From an uncultured Candidatus Berkelbacteria bacterium (GTDB taxonomy: Bacteria > Patescibacteriota > UBA1384 > CAILIB01), in assembly GCA_937895715.1 (NCBI GenBank), contig CALBLZ010000142.1, positions 1-5,636 on the forward strand: DNA of 5,636 nucleotides, read 5' to 3'. The stretch's first letter is position 1. Every line of letters begins with the position of its first letter. Below the pieces are notes generated by a model that was not told the origin of the DNA, did not search any database, and saw only the letters and a program-made list of their open reading frames with translations. This document shows, piece after piece, positions 1-5,627 of the stretch. A program made the translations under genes and the position numbers.

Positions 1-2
1 CC

Positions 3-359
3 AGCTGGCTGATTATCGTTTCGTTCCTGCTCCTCTGCCTCGTTGGTATCCCCAGTGACATCAGCGGTGCAGCCCGCCACAACGAGCTGATGTCCAGCTG
101 GAACTCGCTCTCGGTGGACACGCGCGAAGAGCTCGACCAGAGCTACTCCTGCTACCCCCAGAGCACTGATTCCTCGGACCCATACTACGAGGAGTGGCAG
201 GAGTGGAAGGGGTCACGCGATGGGTACCTTCCGTTCAGCAGCCTGATGCTTGCCTTCGGGCTTGGCTACGGCGTCTACGTGAAGCAGACCACACCCCGAA
301 CTCGCCGGAAGCGGCGAACTCAAACCCAGGCAGCCCGATCCCGAGCAGCCTATCGCTAA
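3..359 (+). CDS. Membrane hairpin protein of unknown function, 3' part only
   Basis: The frame is open from the left edge and ends at TAA, giving at least 118 residues with the N-terminus outside the window. An ATG at 90 exists, but the frame upstream of it encodes a convincing membrane segment, so I take the gene as truncated by the window. Seen in the sequence: a hydrophobic stretch at fragment residues 2-17 (WLIIVSFLLLCLVGIP), a polar loop of about 55 residues rich in Tyr, Trp, Asp and Glu with a single Cys, a second hydrophobic segment at about 77-96 (LPFSSLMLAFGLGYGVYV), and a tail of about 23 residues carrying RTRRKRR. By the positive-inside rule the tail would be cytoplasmic and the loop outside (inference). 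Third codon positions are G or C in 91 of 118 codons, which supports real coding but differs from the neighbours. I do not recognise the family; a small envelope or secretion-linked protein is only a guess. Confidence 0.6.
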   Translation, partial: SWLIIVSFLLLCLVGIPSDISGAARHNELMSSWNSLSVDTREELDQSYSCYPQSTDSSDPYYEEWQEWKGSRDGYLPFSSLMLAFGLGYGVYVKQTTPRTRRKRRTQTQAARSRAAYR

Positions 360-365
360 GACAGA

Positions 366-399
366 AAAGCCCCAGGAACCTAACGGTTGCTGGGGCTTT
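366..399. terminator. Bidirectional intrinsic terminator between convergent genes
   Basis: AAAGCCCCAG at 366-375 pairs perfectly with CTGGGGCTTT at 390-399. After a single G/G mismatch the stem continues with AACC (377-380) and GGTT (385-388), closed by a TAAC tetraloop. The stem is flanked by Ts on the plus strand (TTTCTCGTT) and by TTTTCTGT on the minus strand. The hairpin starts 7 bases after the stop of the left membrane gene and lies 14 bases beyond the stop of the minus-strand PadR gene, so it is well placed to end both convergent transcripts. The T tracts are short and interrupted, so efficiency is uncertain. Confidence 0.85.
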
Positions 400-412
400 C
401 TCGTTGTAGAAA

Positions 413-793
413 TTAAAGTGTCGTAGCCTTGCGCAGGGCAGGGGTGATTTCGCCCCAGGTTTTAACAGCGGTGCGGAAAGCGAGTTTGCCCTGCTCGGTA
501 ATGTGGTAGACCTTGCGTATACGGGAGTTGGCGCTTACCTGTGTACTGTGGATTAACCCACGTTTTTCGAGATCGTTGAGGGCTGGGTAGAGGGTGCTTT
601 CGGTAGGTGTGCAGAAGCCCCAAGAAAGCTCCTCTATTTCACGAGAGAGGATGTATCCGTACGATTCTTTGTCCCACAAAGCGCGTAGAATAAAAAATCG
701 AATGGCGCTTTGATTGATTAGCGCCCGCCAGTATTGCGGAGATGTAGGGTTGGCTGGAGCACTCATGGGTCGAGGGATTGATACCTCACCCAT
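413..793 (-). CDS. PadR family transcriptional regulator
   Basis: A 126-residue protein made almost entirely of a PadR winged helix-turn-helix (about residues 29-105). Visible family signatures are LWDKESYGYILSREIE (39-54), the recognition-helix region STLYPALNDLEKRGLI (66-81) and the wing strand KVYHITEQGK (94-103). PadR proteins are DNA-binding repressors that usually respond to small molecules or stress. At this length it matches the short PadR subfamily without the extra C-terminal helical domain, and the ligand cannot be predicted. The start is ambiguous: ATG at 793 gives 126 residues, and ATG at 766 removes nine residues ahead of MSAPANP. Neither has a well-spaced Shine-Dalgarno; a GGTGAGG lies 17 bases before the second. 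The gene is divergent from yvcK across 70 bases that contain a PadR-like dyad, so autoregulation, possibly with control of yvcK, is a reasonable inference. It ends at TAA facing the shared terminator. Confidence 0.9.
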   Translation of the reverse strand: MGEVSIPRPMSAPANPTSPQYWRALINQSAIRFFILRALWDKESYGYILSREIEELSWGFCTPTESTLYPALNDLEKRGLIHSTQVSANSRIRKVYHITEQGKLAFRTAVKTWGEITPALRKATTL

Positions 794-802
794 CGTAGCA
801 GC

Positions 803-820
803 TTGTAGGCTGTCTTACAA
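803..820. promoter_or_regulatory. Dyad TTGTA-N8-TACAA, candidate PadR operator
   Basis: TTGTA at 803-807 and TACAA at 816-820 form an inverted repeat with an 8-base spacer between PadR and yvcK. PadR family operators are typically dyads of the TGT...ACA kind (ATGT-N8-ACAT in the classical PadR case), so the layout resembles one, although the TGT to ACA spacing here is two bases longer. It overlaps the candidate start of the PadR transcript and the candidate -35 of the yvcK promoter, which suits a repressor site. Assignment to this PadR is inference from position and shape only. Confidence 0.45.
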
Positions 821-831
821 TTCGCCATACT
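803..831 (+). promoter_or_regulatory. Candidate promoter for the yvcK cluster
   Basis: TTGTAG (803-808) and CATACT (826-831) with a 17-base spacer form a weak sigma-70-like pair. They would start transcription near 838, about 26 bases before the yvcK ATG. The -35 coincides with the left arm of the candidate PadR operator. An alternative -10, TACAGT at 847-852, would give an almost leaderless transcript. The true start cannot be chosen from sequence alone. Confidence 0.3.
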
Positions 832-855
832 AACCTGGAAACGAGCTACAGTAAA
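828..855 (-). promoter_or_regulatory. Candidate promoter for the PadR gene
   Basis: Read on the minus strand, TTTACT (855-850) and TAGTAT (833-828) are separated by 16 bases. Each matches the sigma-70 -35 or -10 consensus at four of six positions. Transcription would begin near 820, about 27 bases before the longer PadR start and right at the edge of the TTGTA-N8-TACAA dyad. Weak matches in a short region are common by chance, so this is tentative. Confidence 0.35.
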
Positions 856-859
856 CTGT
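848..859. repeat. Short dyad ACAGT-AA-ACTGT just before yvcK
   Basis: ACAGT (848-852) and ACTGT (855-859) are perfect inverted arms around AA, ending four bases before the yvcK start codon. The dyad also covers the candidate -35 of the divergent PadR promoter. It could be a second regulator site, or chance symmetry in a short AT-rich leader. Confidence 0.3.
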
Positions 860-863
860 TACC

Positions 864-1898
864 ATGTCACAAAAGAAAGTTGTAGTGATTGGCGGTGGGA
901 CCGGTACTTTTACCGTCCTACAAGCCCTCCGCGAAACATCATTCGATTTAACAGCAATCGTAAGCACTGCGGATGATGGGGGCTCCACTGGTGTTCTGCG
1001 AGATGAGTTGGGTGTACTGCCTCCGGGAGACCTTAGACAAGCGCTGGTTGCTTTGGCCTCCGATTCTACAATGCTGCGGGAGCTGTTTAGCTACCGCTTT
1101 ACTGAAGGCAGCCTGAAAGGGCACAGTTTTGGTAATTTGCTGATTTCAGCACTTGAAAAAGTTACCGGCAGTTTTGACTCGGCAATTATTGAAGCAGGAA
1201 AAATTCTTTCGATTAGTGGTCGAGTGATACCGGTGACAACTGATCAGATGTTCCTGCGCGCTCAGGGCACAGACGGCGAGGTGATAAAAGGTGAGCATGC
1301 AATTGAGAGCCATATTTGGGATGAAGGAGCAGTGCTGGAACGTTTCTGGGTAGAGCCCCCATGTTCGATCCACCCGCTGGCTGAGCAGGCGATTATGGAG
1401 GCTGACCTAATTGTTCTTGGCCCAGGGAGTATCTATACCAGCTTAATTCCGTGCATGCTTGTAGATGGGGTGCGGGAATCGCTTCGGGCGACTAAAGCTA
1501 AGATTGTGTACATTGTGAACCTGATGACCGAAAAAGGACAAGCTGGCGCCTACTTTGCCCAGGATTTTGTTGACCTGATTGAAAAGCATATCGGCTCACC
1601 AGCAATCGACTACGTACTCTGTAACACAAAGCACCCGACTGACTACCTACTGGAAAAGTATAAGCAGGAGCGCGAAAAGACCCCGGTACGGATAGATCGC
1701 AAGCGTATGAATAGATTGCACTACCGCCTGTTTGGTACGAACTTGCTTGCAAGTAAACCGACGTTCAAATCTGATAAAAACGACCCCTTAGCGAAAACCC
1801 GCACCTATATTCGTCATGACGGTAAGCGCTTAGCAAAGGCGCTCACGGCCCTACTCTACCTAACCGAAGCTGAAATTTTGATTAAACGGAGCAACTAG
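864..1898 (+). CDS. yvcK: YvcK/CofD-like gluconeogenesis factor
   Basis: A 344-residue protein matching the YvcK family (CofD-like Rossmann fold) over its whole length. Motifs seen in order: nucleotide-binding loop GGGTG (10-14), DDGGSTG (37-43), PPGD (53-56), GHSFGN (86-91), GPGSIYTS (186-193), NLMTEKGQ (219-226) and C-terminal RHDG (317-320). In Bacillus and relatives YvcK is a cytoplasmic protein that binds UDP-sugars, is needed on gluconeogenic carbon sources, and influences cell shape and peptidoglycan synthase placement. That physiology is family knowledge and not shown here. It is not the archaeal CofD, since no F420 genes lie nearby. The usual partners rapZ and whiA are absent from the window. 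The ATG at 864 puts the Rossmann strand directly at the N-terminus, which fits the family, but no Shine-Dalgarno is visible before it. It is first in the plus-strand cluster, four bases ahead of mutM, and divergent from the PadR gene that may regulate it. Codon use is mixed (12 of the first 30 third positions are G/C). Confidence 0.95.
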   Translation: MSQKKVVVIGGGTGTFTVLQALRETSFDLTAIVSTADDGGSTGVLRDELGVLPPGDLRQALVALASDSTMLRELFSYRFTEGSLKGHSFGNLLISALEKVTGSFDSAIIEAGKILSISGRVIPVTTDQMFLRAQGTDGEVIKGEHAIESHIWDEGAVLERFWVEPPCSIHPLAEQAIMEADLIVLGPGSIYTSLIPCMLVDGVRESLRATKAKIVYIVNLMTEKGQAGAYFAQDFVDLIEKHIGSPAIDYVLCNTKHPTDYLLEKYKQEREKTPVRIDRKRMNRLHYRLFGTNLLASKPTFKSDKNDPLAKTRTYIRHDGKRLAKALTALLYLTEAEILIKRSN

Positions 1899-1902
1899 TC
1901 GT

Positions 1903-2766
1903 ATGCCAGAACTGCCAGAGGTTGAAACAATTCGCCGGGGGCTTGCAGATCGTCTGAGTGGGCGGATGGTTGATGGTATTGAGATCTTCCGAGAAAAGCA
2001 GTTTTCTGGGGATCAGTCTCAGCTACTTGGGCAGACTATCATCTCTGTCGAGCGGCTGGGGAAGCTTATCGTTATGCCGCTTACAAATGGTTGGGCGGTT
2101 GCAATTCACCTTAAAATGACAGGCCAACTACTCTGGAAGGCTGCCAAGGGTGGCGAACAGGTGATGGGTGGCCACCCCGAGGCAACGTATATCTCTGAGC
2201 TGCCAAATAAGTACACCCGACTGATTTTTCAGTTTGATGACGGGTCAAAGCTATTCTTTAACGACCTGCGTTCCTTTGGCTATGTGCATGTACTCTCGCC
2301 CGAGGAGCAGTCTCAGCACAAGTTCATGCAAAGCTTAGGGCCAGAACCGCTTTCACTTGGCTTTACCGATCAGTACCTTCAGGAACGGCTTAAGAAACGC
2401 CCCTCTACCACCATTAAGGCCTTCTTACTCGATCAAACGAACATTGCAGGAATCGGCAATATTTATGCAGATGAGAGCTTGTTCCGAGCTGCTATTCTGC
2501 CAACCCGTAAAGCAGGGAGCCTAACAGCTGGAGAGGGGCGTAACTTGGTCGATTGCATACAAGAAACGTTAGAGATTGCCCTAATGCACGGCGGGTCAAC
2601 AGAAAAAGACTACCTGAACTCAGTGGGTGAGAAGGGAACATATCTGCAGGTTGCTCAGGTGTACCGCAAGACGGGGCAGGACTGTCCACGTTGTCATGAG
2701 GGGGTGATTACACGCTCTAAGGTTGCCGGACGCTCAACGCACTACTGTCCGGAGTGTCAGAGATAA
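1903..2766 (+). CDS. mutM: Formamidopyrimidine-DNA glycosylase (Fpg/MutM)
   Basis: A 287-residue base-excision repair enzyme that removes oxidised purines such as 8-oxoguanine and FaPy and nicks the abasic strand. The start PELPEVETIRRGL is diagnostic: Pro2, exposed after Met removal, is the Schiff-base nucleophile and Glu3 is catalytic. Also present are Lys54 in RLGKLIV (the equivalent of E. coli Lys57), the HLKMTGQL strand (69-76) with the base-flipping void-filling Met72, DLRSFG (121-126), the helix-two-turn-helix region IAGIGNIYADE (181-191), and a C-terminal zinc finger with Cys261, Cys264, Cys282 and Cys285 and DNA-contacting Arg277. All active-site features are intact. It is somewhat longer than the roughly 270 residues usual in E. 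coli, mainly through residues 79-102 (containing GGHP and LPNK). The ATG follows the yvcK stop by four bases. A weak GGAG at 1888-1891 sits 11 bases upstream inside yvcK. recO begins three bases after the stop, so the two repair genes are very probably co-transcribed. Confidence 0.97.
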   Translation: MPELPEVETIRRGLADRLSGRMVDGIEIFREKQFSGDQSQLLGQTIISVERLGKLIVMPLTNGWAVAIHLKMTGQLLWKAAKGGEQVMGGHPEATYISELPNKYTRLIFQFDDGSKLFFNDLRSFGYVHVLSPEEQSQHKFMQSLGPEPLSLGFTDQYLQERLKKRPSTTIKAFLLDQTNIAGIGNIYADESLFRAAILPTRKAGSLTAGEGRNLVDCIQETLEIALMHGGSTEKDYLNSVGEKGTYLQVAQVYRKTGQDCPRCHEGVITRSKVAGRSTHYCPECQR

Positions 2767-2769
2767 CGC

Positions 2770-3495
2770 ATGCGCTCACAAAAAACAGCTGCCGTCATTC
2801 TTACCTCATCCGATGTGTTTGACGCAGATCGATCCTATTTACTCTTTACGAAGGTGTTGGGGAAGATCCGGGCACGGGGCAAAGGGGTGCGAAAACCAAC
2901 AAGTCGGCTAACAGGCCATTTACTGCCGCACCTACCGTGTGTGATAGAGCTCTCTGAAAGCGGTGGATGGTACCTGATTACCAGCGCACAGAGCGATGGT
3001 GCGGGTGCCTACCCAGCCGATAGTCTTGAATATCTCCAGCTTGCAGAGGTATTGGCTGAAGGGGTAGACAAGCTGTTTGTGGAGCATGAGCCACACCCAC
3101 ACGTATACGACGCTCTGGTGTACACAATTGAACTCTTGAAAGATGGGAACTTAAATCAGCTGATAGTGCTCGAGTTCTTGCTCAAATGTGCTGTTTCACT
3201 CGGATATAAACCTGAACTTACGGTTTGTGTGCGCTCGGGGGAGCCGCTCGACCCAGAGCGCTTGCTGTGGGATAGCCAGCTTGGGGGTGTGCAGAATGCA
3301 GAAGCTGGAAAATCACGCACTGGGTTGGCGCTCGATAAGGAGTCGGTTGTAGCACTACGGCAGCTTTCTCAACCGAGCTTTGTGGCACATCGCCTACGAA
3401 TGCAGCCTGAAGTACAGAAACAGGTGCAGTCGGTAATTCTTGAGTATATTCAGACGATTGTAGGAAAACCGCTGCGAAGTGTTGCCTTTCTATAG
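2770..3495 (+). CDS. recO: DNA repair protein RecO
   Basis: A 241-residue RecO protein, which helps load RecA onto SSB-coated single-stranded DNA with RecR (RecF pathway). The N-terminal OB-fold covers about residues 1-78, with the conserved basic stretch GKGVRKPTSRLTGHL (37-51). The rest is the helical domain, including ALVYTIELL (115-123) and VLEFLLKCAVSLGY (133-146). Many RecO proteins carry a four-cysteine zinc site after this point. Here only Cys153 remains (CVRSG where C-x2-C is usual), and the following LGGVQNAEAG (171-180) has no cysteine, so zinc binding is probably lost. E. coli RecO also lacks the zinc site, so this need not abolish function. The length equals that of E. coli RecO (about 242). 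The start lies three bases after the mutM stop. The nearest Shine-Dalgarno-like GGAG (2751-2754) is 15 bases away, so translation is likely coupled to mutM. recR and recF are not in the window. Confidence 0.88.
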   Translation: MRSQKTAAVILTSSDVFDADRSYLLFTKVLGKIRARGKGVRKPTSRLTGHLLPHLPCVIELSESGGWYLITSAQSDGAGAYPADSLEYLQLAEVLAEGVDKLFVEHEPHPHVYDALVYTIELLKDGNLNQLIVLEFLLKCAVSLGYKPELTVCVRSGEPLDPERLLWDSQLGGVQNAEAGKSRTGLALDKESVVALRQLSQPSFVAHRLRMQPEVQKQVQSVILEYIQTIVGKPLRSVAFL

Positions 3496-3500
3496 CAGTA

Positions 3501-3529
3501 CCTACCTGGTTCCGACAGATTCTGGTAGG
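3501..3529 (+). other. Weak hairpin in the recO-glyQS gap, covering the AGG of the ribosome site
   Basis: CCTACC (3501-3506) is complementary to GGTAGG (3524-3529), leaving a 17-base loop. The right arm contains the only Shine-Dalgarno-like sequence (TAGG) before glyQS, eight bases from the ATG. If formed, the hairpin would mask the ribosome site. No T tract follows, so it is not an intrinsic terminator. Six base pairs with a large loop may also be chance. Confidence 0.3.
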
Positions 3530-3537
3530 CTAGTGCT

Positions 3538-5061
3538 ATGCAACGAGCCACATCCCTCGAACCTATTCTTAACCTCGTAAAACGACGAGGTATCTTCTTT
3601 AATTCTGCCGAAATCTATAACGGTGCTGGCGGGCTTTTCGATATGGGCCCACTCGGTGTTGAGATTTCTAACAATATCAAACGAGCATGGCTACGACGCT
3701 TTGTATACGGCCGTGATGACATGCTAGGCCTCGATGCGGCCATTCTCACCCCTGCAGCTGTACTTGAAGCCTCAGGGCACGTGGACAGCTTTAGCGACCC
3801 ACTCATTGAATGCAAGGAAAGTCATATTCGTCTTCGTTCTGACCATTTCCTAGAAGAAGATGACGTGCATATCTGGATGGAGCGCTGGATTACTGAGTCA
3901 GAAAAGCAGCGCGGTATTAAGCAGAAGTCAGGCGGCTTGGTCCCTAGTAAAGATGACGAGCAGGCAGCCCTGCTTGCGGCACAAGAGCTATACGACTTCT
4001 CAGACCCTAGTCGCGTCCACCTGAAGCCCGGCGCTTCGTATGAGGATTTGGTCTGCCCACACCCAGATGTCCGCAAGAAGACGTTTACTGCCCCAAAGCA
4101 GTTCAATATGATGTTCTCTACAAACCTCGGCCCAGTGGCTGATAGCGGTTCCACCGTGTACCTTCGACCAGAAACTGCTCCGGGCATTTTTACTAACTTC
4201 AAAAACGTACTAGGAACCTACCACAAGAAAGTTCCATTCGGTATTGCGCAAGTTGGTAAGGCGTTCCGTAACGAGATTACTACCGGCAATTCACTGTTCC
4301 GGGTGCGCGAGATGGAGCAGCTCGAAATTGAGTTCTTTGTACGTCCAAGTGAAGACGCTGAGTGGTTTGAGAAGTGGCTTACGGAAGTCGACACATTCTT
4401 GACTCAAGATTTAGGTATTCGATCTGAAAATCTACGCCGCTACGAGCATCGCCCAGAAAAGCTCTCTCACTACTCAAAGCGCACCGTCGATTTTGAATAC
4501 AACTATCCATTCGGAGGCTGGAGCGAGGTGTGGGGAATCGCCAACCGTACAGATTTTGATCTGCGTAGTCACATGGAAGCCTCGCAGAAGGACATGACCT
4601 ACTTTGATGAAGAAACGCGAGAAAAGTTCTTGCCATTTGTTATCGAGCCATCAGTCGGGCTTGGTCGTTTGTTCCTAATGCTCCTTGTAGATAGCTACGC
4701 CGAGTACCCACAGGGTCGCGATAGTCAGGGTTCTGAGCTTGAAACGGTGCTACATTTGCCAAAAACCATTGCGCCTATTGCAGTTGCTGTCTTGCCACTT
4801 ATGAAGAAAGACGGCCTCTCCGAGAAGGCACGTGAAATTCACTCAATTGTGCGCAAAATTATGCCGGATCGGTTAACGGTGTATGAAGATAGTGGTGCAA
4901 TTGGCCGCCGGTACCGCAAGCAAGATGAAGTCGGTACACCATACTGTATTACTATCGATTACCAAACCCTTGAAGACGGCACTGTTACCGTGCGTGACCG
5001 CGATACGATGGGGCAGCAGCGGGTTGCGATAGATGCACTTGCCTCGGTAATTACGTTTTAG
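3538..5061 (+). CDS. glyQS: Glycyl-tRNA synthetase, alpha2 (eukaryote/archaeal-like) type
   Basis: A 507-residue class II aminoacyl-tRNA synthetase that charges tRNA-Gly with glycine in the cytoplasm. It is the single-chain dimeric form, not the alpha/beta GlyQ plus GlyS form. Seen in order: N-terminal NGAGGLFDMGPLG (28-40), motif 1 region TPAAVLEASGHVDSFSDP (71-88), FNMMFSTNLGP (189-199), YLRPETAPGIF (208-218), motif 2 FRNEITTGNSLFRVREMEQ (243-261), glycine pocket GWSEVWGIANRTDFDL (327-342), motif 3 EPSVGLGRLFL (370-380), and the anticodon-binding domain from about 411 (APIAVAVLPL; GRRYRKQDEVGTPY at 456-469). Two cysteine pairs often found around the 90-180 insertion are degenerate here (CKES at 92-95, CPHP at 173-176). 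The catalytic motifs are intact, so the enzyme should be active. It starts 42 bases after recO behind a weak GGTAGG ribosome site, and its TAG stop shares a base with the GTG start of the next gene. Confidence 0.96.
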   Translation: MQRATSLEPILNLVKRRGIFFNSAEIYNGAGGLFDMGPLGVEISNNIKRAWLRRFVYGRDDMLGLDAAILTPAAVLEASGHVDSFSDPLIECKESHIRLRSDHFLEEDDVHIWMERWITESEKQRGIKQKSGGLVPSKDDEQAALLAAQELYDFSDPSRVHLKPGASYEDLVCPHPDVRKKTFTAPKQFNMMFSTNLGPVADSGSTVYLRPETAPGIFTNFKNVLGTYHKKVPFGIAQVGKAFRNEITTGNSLFRVREMEQLEIEFFVRPSEDAEWFEKWLTEVDTFLTQDLGIRSENLRRYEHRPEKLSHYSKRTVDFEYNYPFGGWSEVWGIANRTDFDLRSHMEASQKDMTYFDEETREKFLPFVIEPSVGLGRLFLMLLVDSYAEYPQGRDSQGSELETVLHLPKTIAPIAVAVLPLMKKDGLSEKAREIHSIVRKIMPDRLTVYEDSGAIGRRYRKQDEVGTPYCITIDYQTLEDGTVTVRDRDTMGQQRVAIDALASVITF

Positions 5062-5627
5062 TGAAACGAATTCTCTTTTGGGTTAACTGCTACGGGGGCT
5101 GGGCTCCAGAAGAACGACACCCCATTGAAACCATTGGCTACAGCCAGTATCTCGATGGCGTAGTTTCGGCGATTCTACCGATTTCCAATCATGTTGATGT
5201 GATCTGGGTTTCGGGTGCGATGATTGACTCCCAGGGTAGACTTGAGTCTGAAACAACCGCTGCGGAGATTAGTCGACGACTGGATCGGCAGGGTATCTCC
5301 ATAGAAATAAAAACTGACTCAGAAAGTATTACGAGCATGAGTATTGCTCGAAAGTTTCTACACACATGGCACAGCGAGTTTCCCGATCACATTGGCCTTC
5401 TTACATGCGATCAAGTCAGATATGAGTCAAATATGTGGATGCTAACAGATCTGGCCCAGCAAGAAAACATTGAAATACCGACTGCTAGAGAAATTCTTAT
5501 ACCCCTTCATAGGGTGGATATCCATCCGAATAGTACGCCAGAAAAACAAGCGGAAAAGCTAGCATTGATGCGAGAAAAAGGTATTGCTTGGGTTGAGGCT
5601 GAAGAAATAAAAGCCAGACAGGGTTAG
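5061..5627 (+). CDS. Uncharacterised small protein, possibly divergent DUF218/YdcF-like
   Basis: A 188-residue protein starting at GTG, whose G is the last base of the glyQS TAG stop. The 1-base overlap and the lack of any Shine-Dalgarno suggest re-initiation by ribosomes finishing glyQS. There is no signal peptide or membrane segment, so it is probably cytoplasmic. No family is certain, but the order of elements recalls DUF218 (YdcF/SanA/ElyC): a strand ending in a serine-glycine loop, VDVIWVSGAM (45-54); a helix, ETTAAEISRRLDRQGI (64-79); a glutamate/serine turn and helix, DSESITSMSIARKFL (86-100), in the place of the family's E-x2-S-x-N-T-x-E-N; and a strand-loop, IGLLTCDQVRYES (111-123), where the family has VT-x-x-x-H-x-x-R. 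The asparagines and histidine of those motifs are missing, so any enzymatic role is doubtful. The C-terminus (157-188) is a charged helix. Synteny alone does not tie it to tRNA charging. Confidence 0.75.
   Translation: MKRILFWVNCYGGWAPEERHPIETIGYSQYLDGVVSAILPISNHVDVIWVSGAMIDSQGRLESETTAAEISRRLDRQGISIEIKTDSESITSMSIARKFLHTWHSEFPDHIGLLTCDQVRYESNMWMLTDLAQQENIEIPTAREILIPLHRVDIHPNSTPEKQAEKLALMREKGIAWVEAEEIKARQG

Noticed and set aside
194..409. 71-residue open frame overlapping the left membrane gene and the terminator
   Set aside because: It is a shifted frame of the 3-359 gene, runs through the intrinsic terminator stem, and encodes no recognisable protein. The other frame has strong G/C third-position bias and plausible membrane segments.
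1146..1752. Minus-strand open frames inside yvcK
   Set aside because: They are antisense shadows of a gene whose conserved motifs run uninterrupted on the plus strand.
864..1898. Archaeal-type CofD (2-phospho-L-lactate transferase) identity
   Set aside because: The protein shares the fold, but its length and the PPGD, GHSFGN and NLMTEKGQ motifs fit YvcK, and no F420 pathway genes are nearby.
2723..2911. 62-residue plus-strand frame across the mutM-recO junction
   Set aside because: It overlaps the Fpg zinc finger and the RecO OB-fold in another frame. Both real genes have intact conserved ends there.
3496..3537. T-box riboswitch ahead of glycyl-tRNA synthetase
   Set aside because: The 42-base gap is far too short and shows neither the T-box sequence nor a terminator/antiterminator pair.
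3615..4636. Minus-strand open frames inside glyQS
   Set aside because: They are antisense to the conserved class II synthetase motifs and have no family resemblance or start signals.
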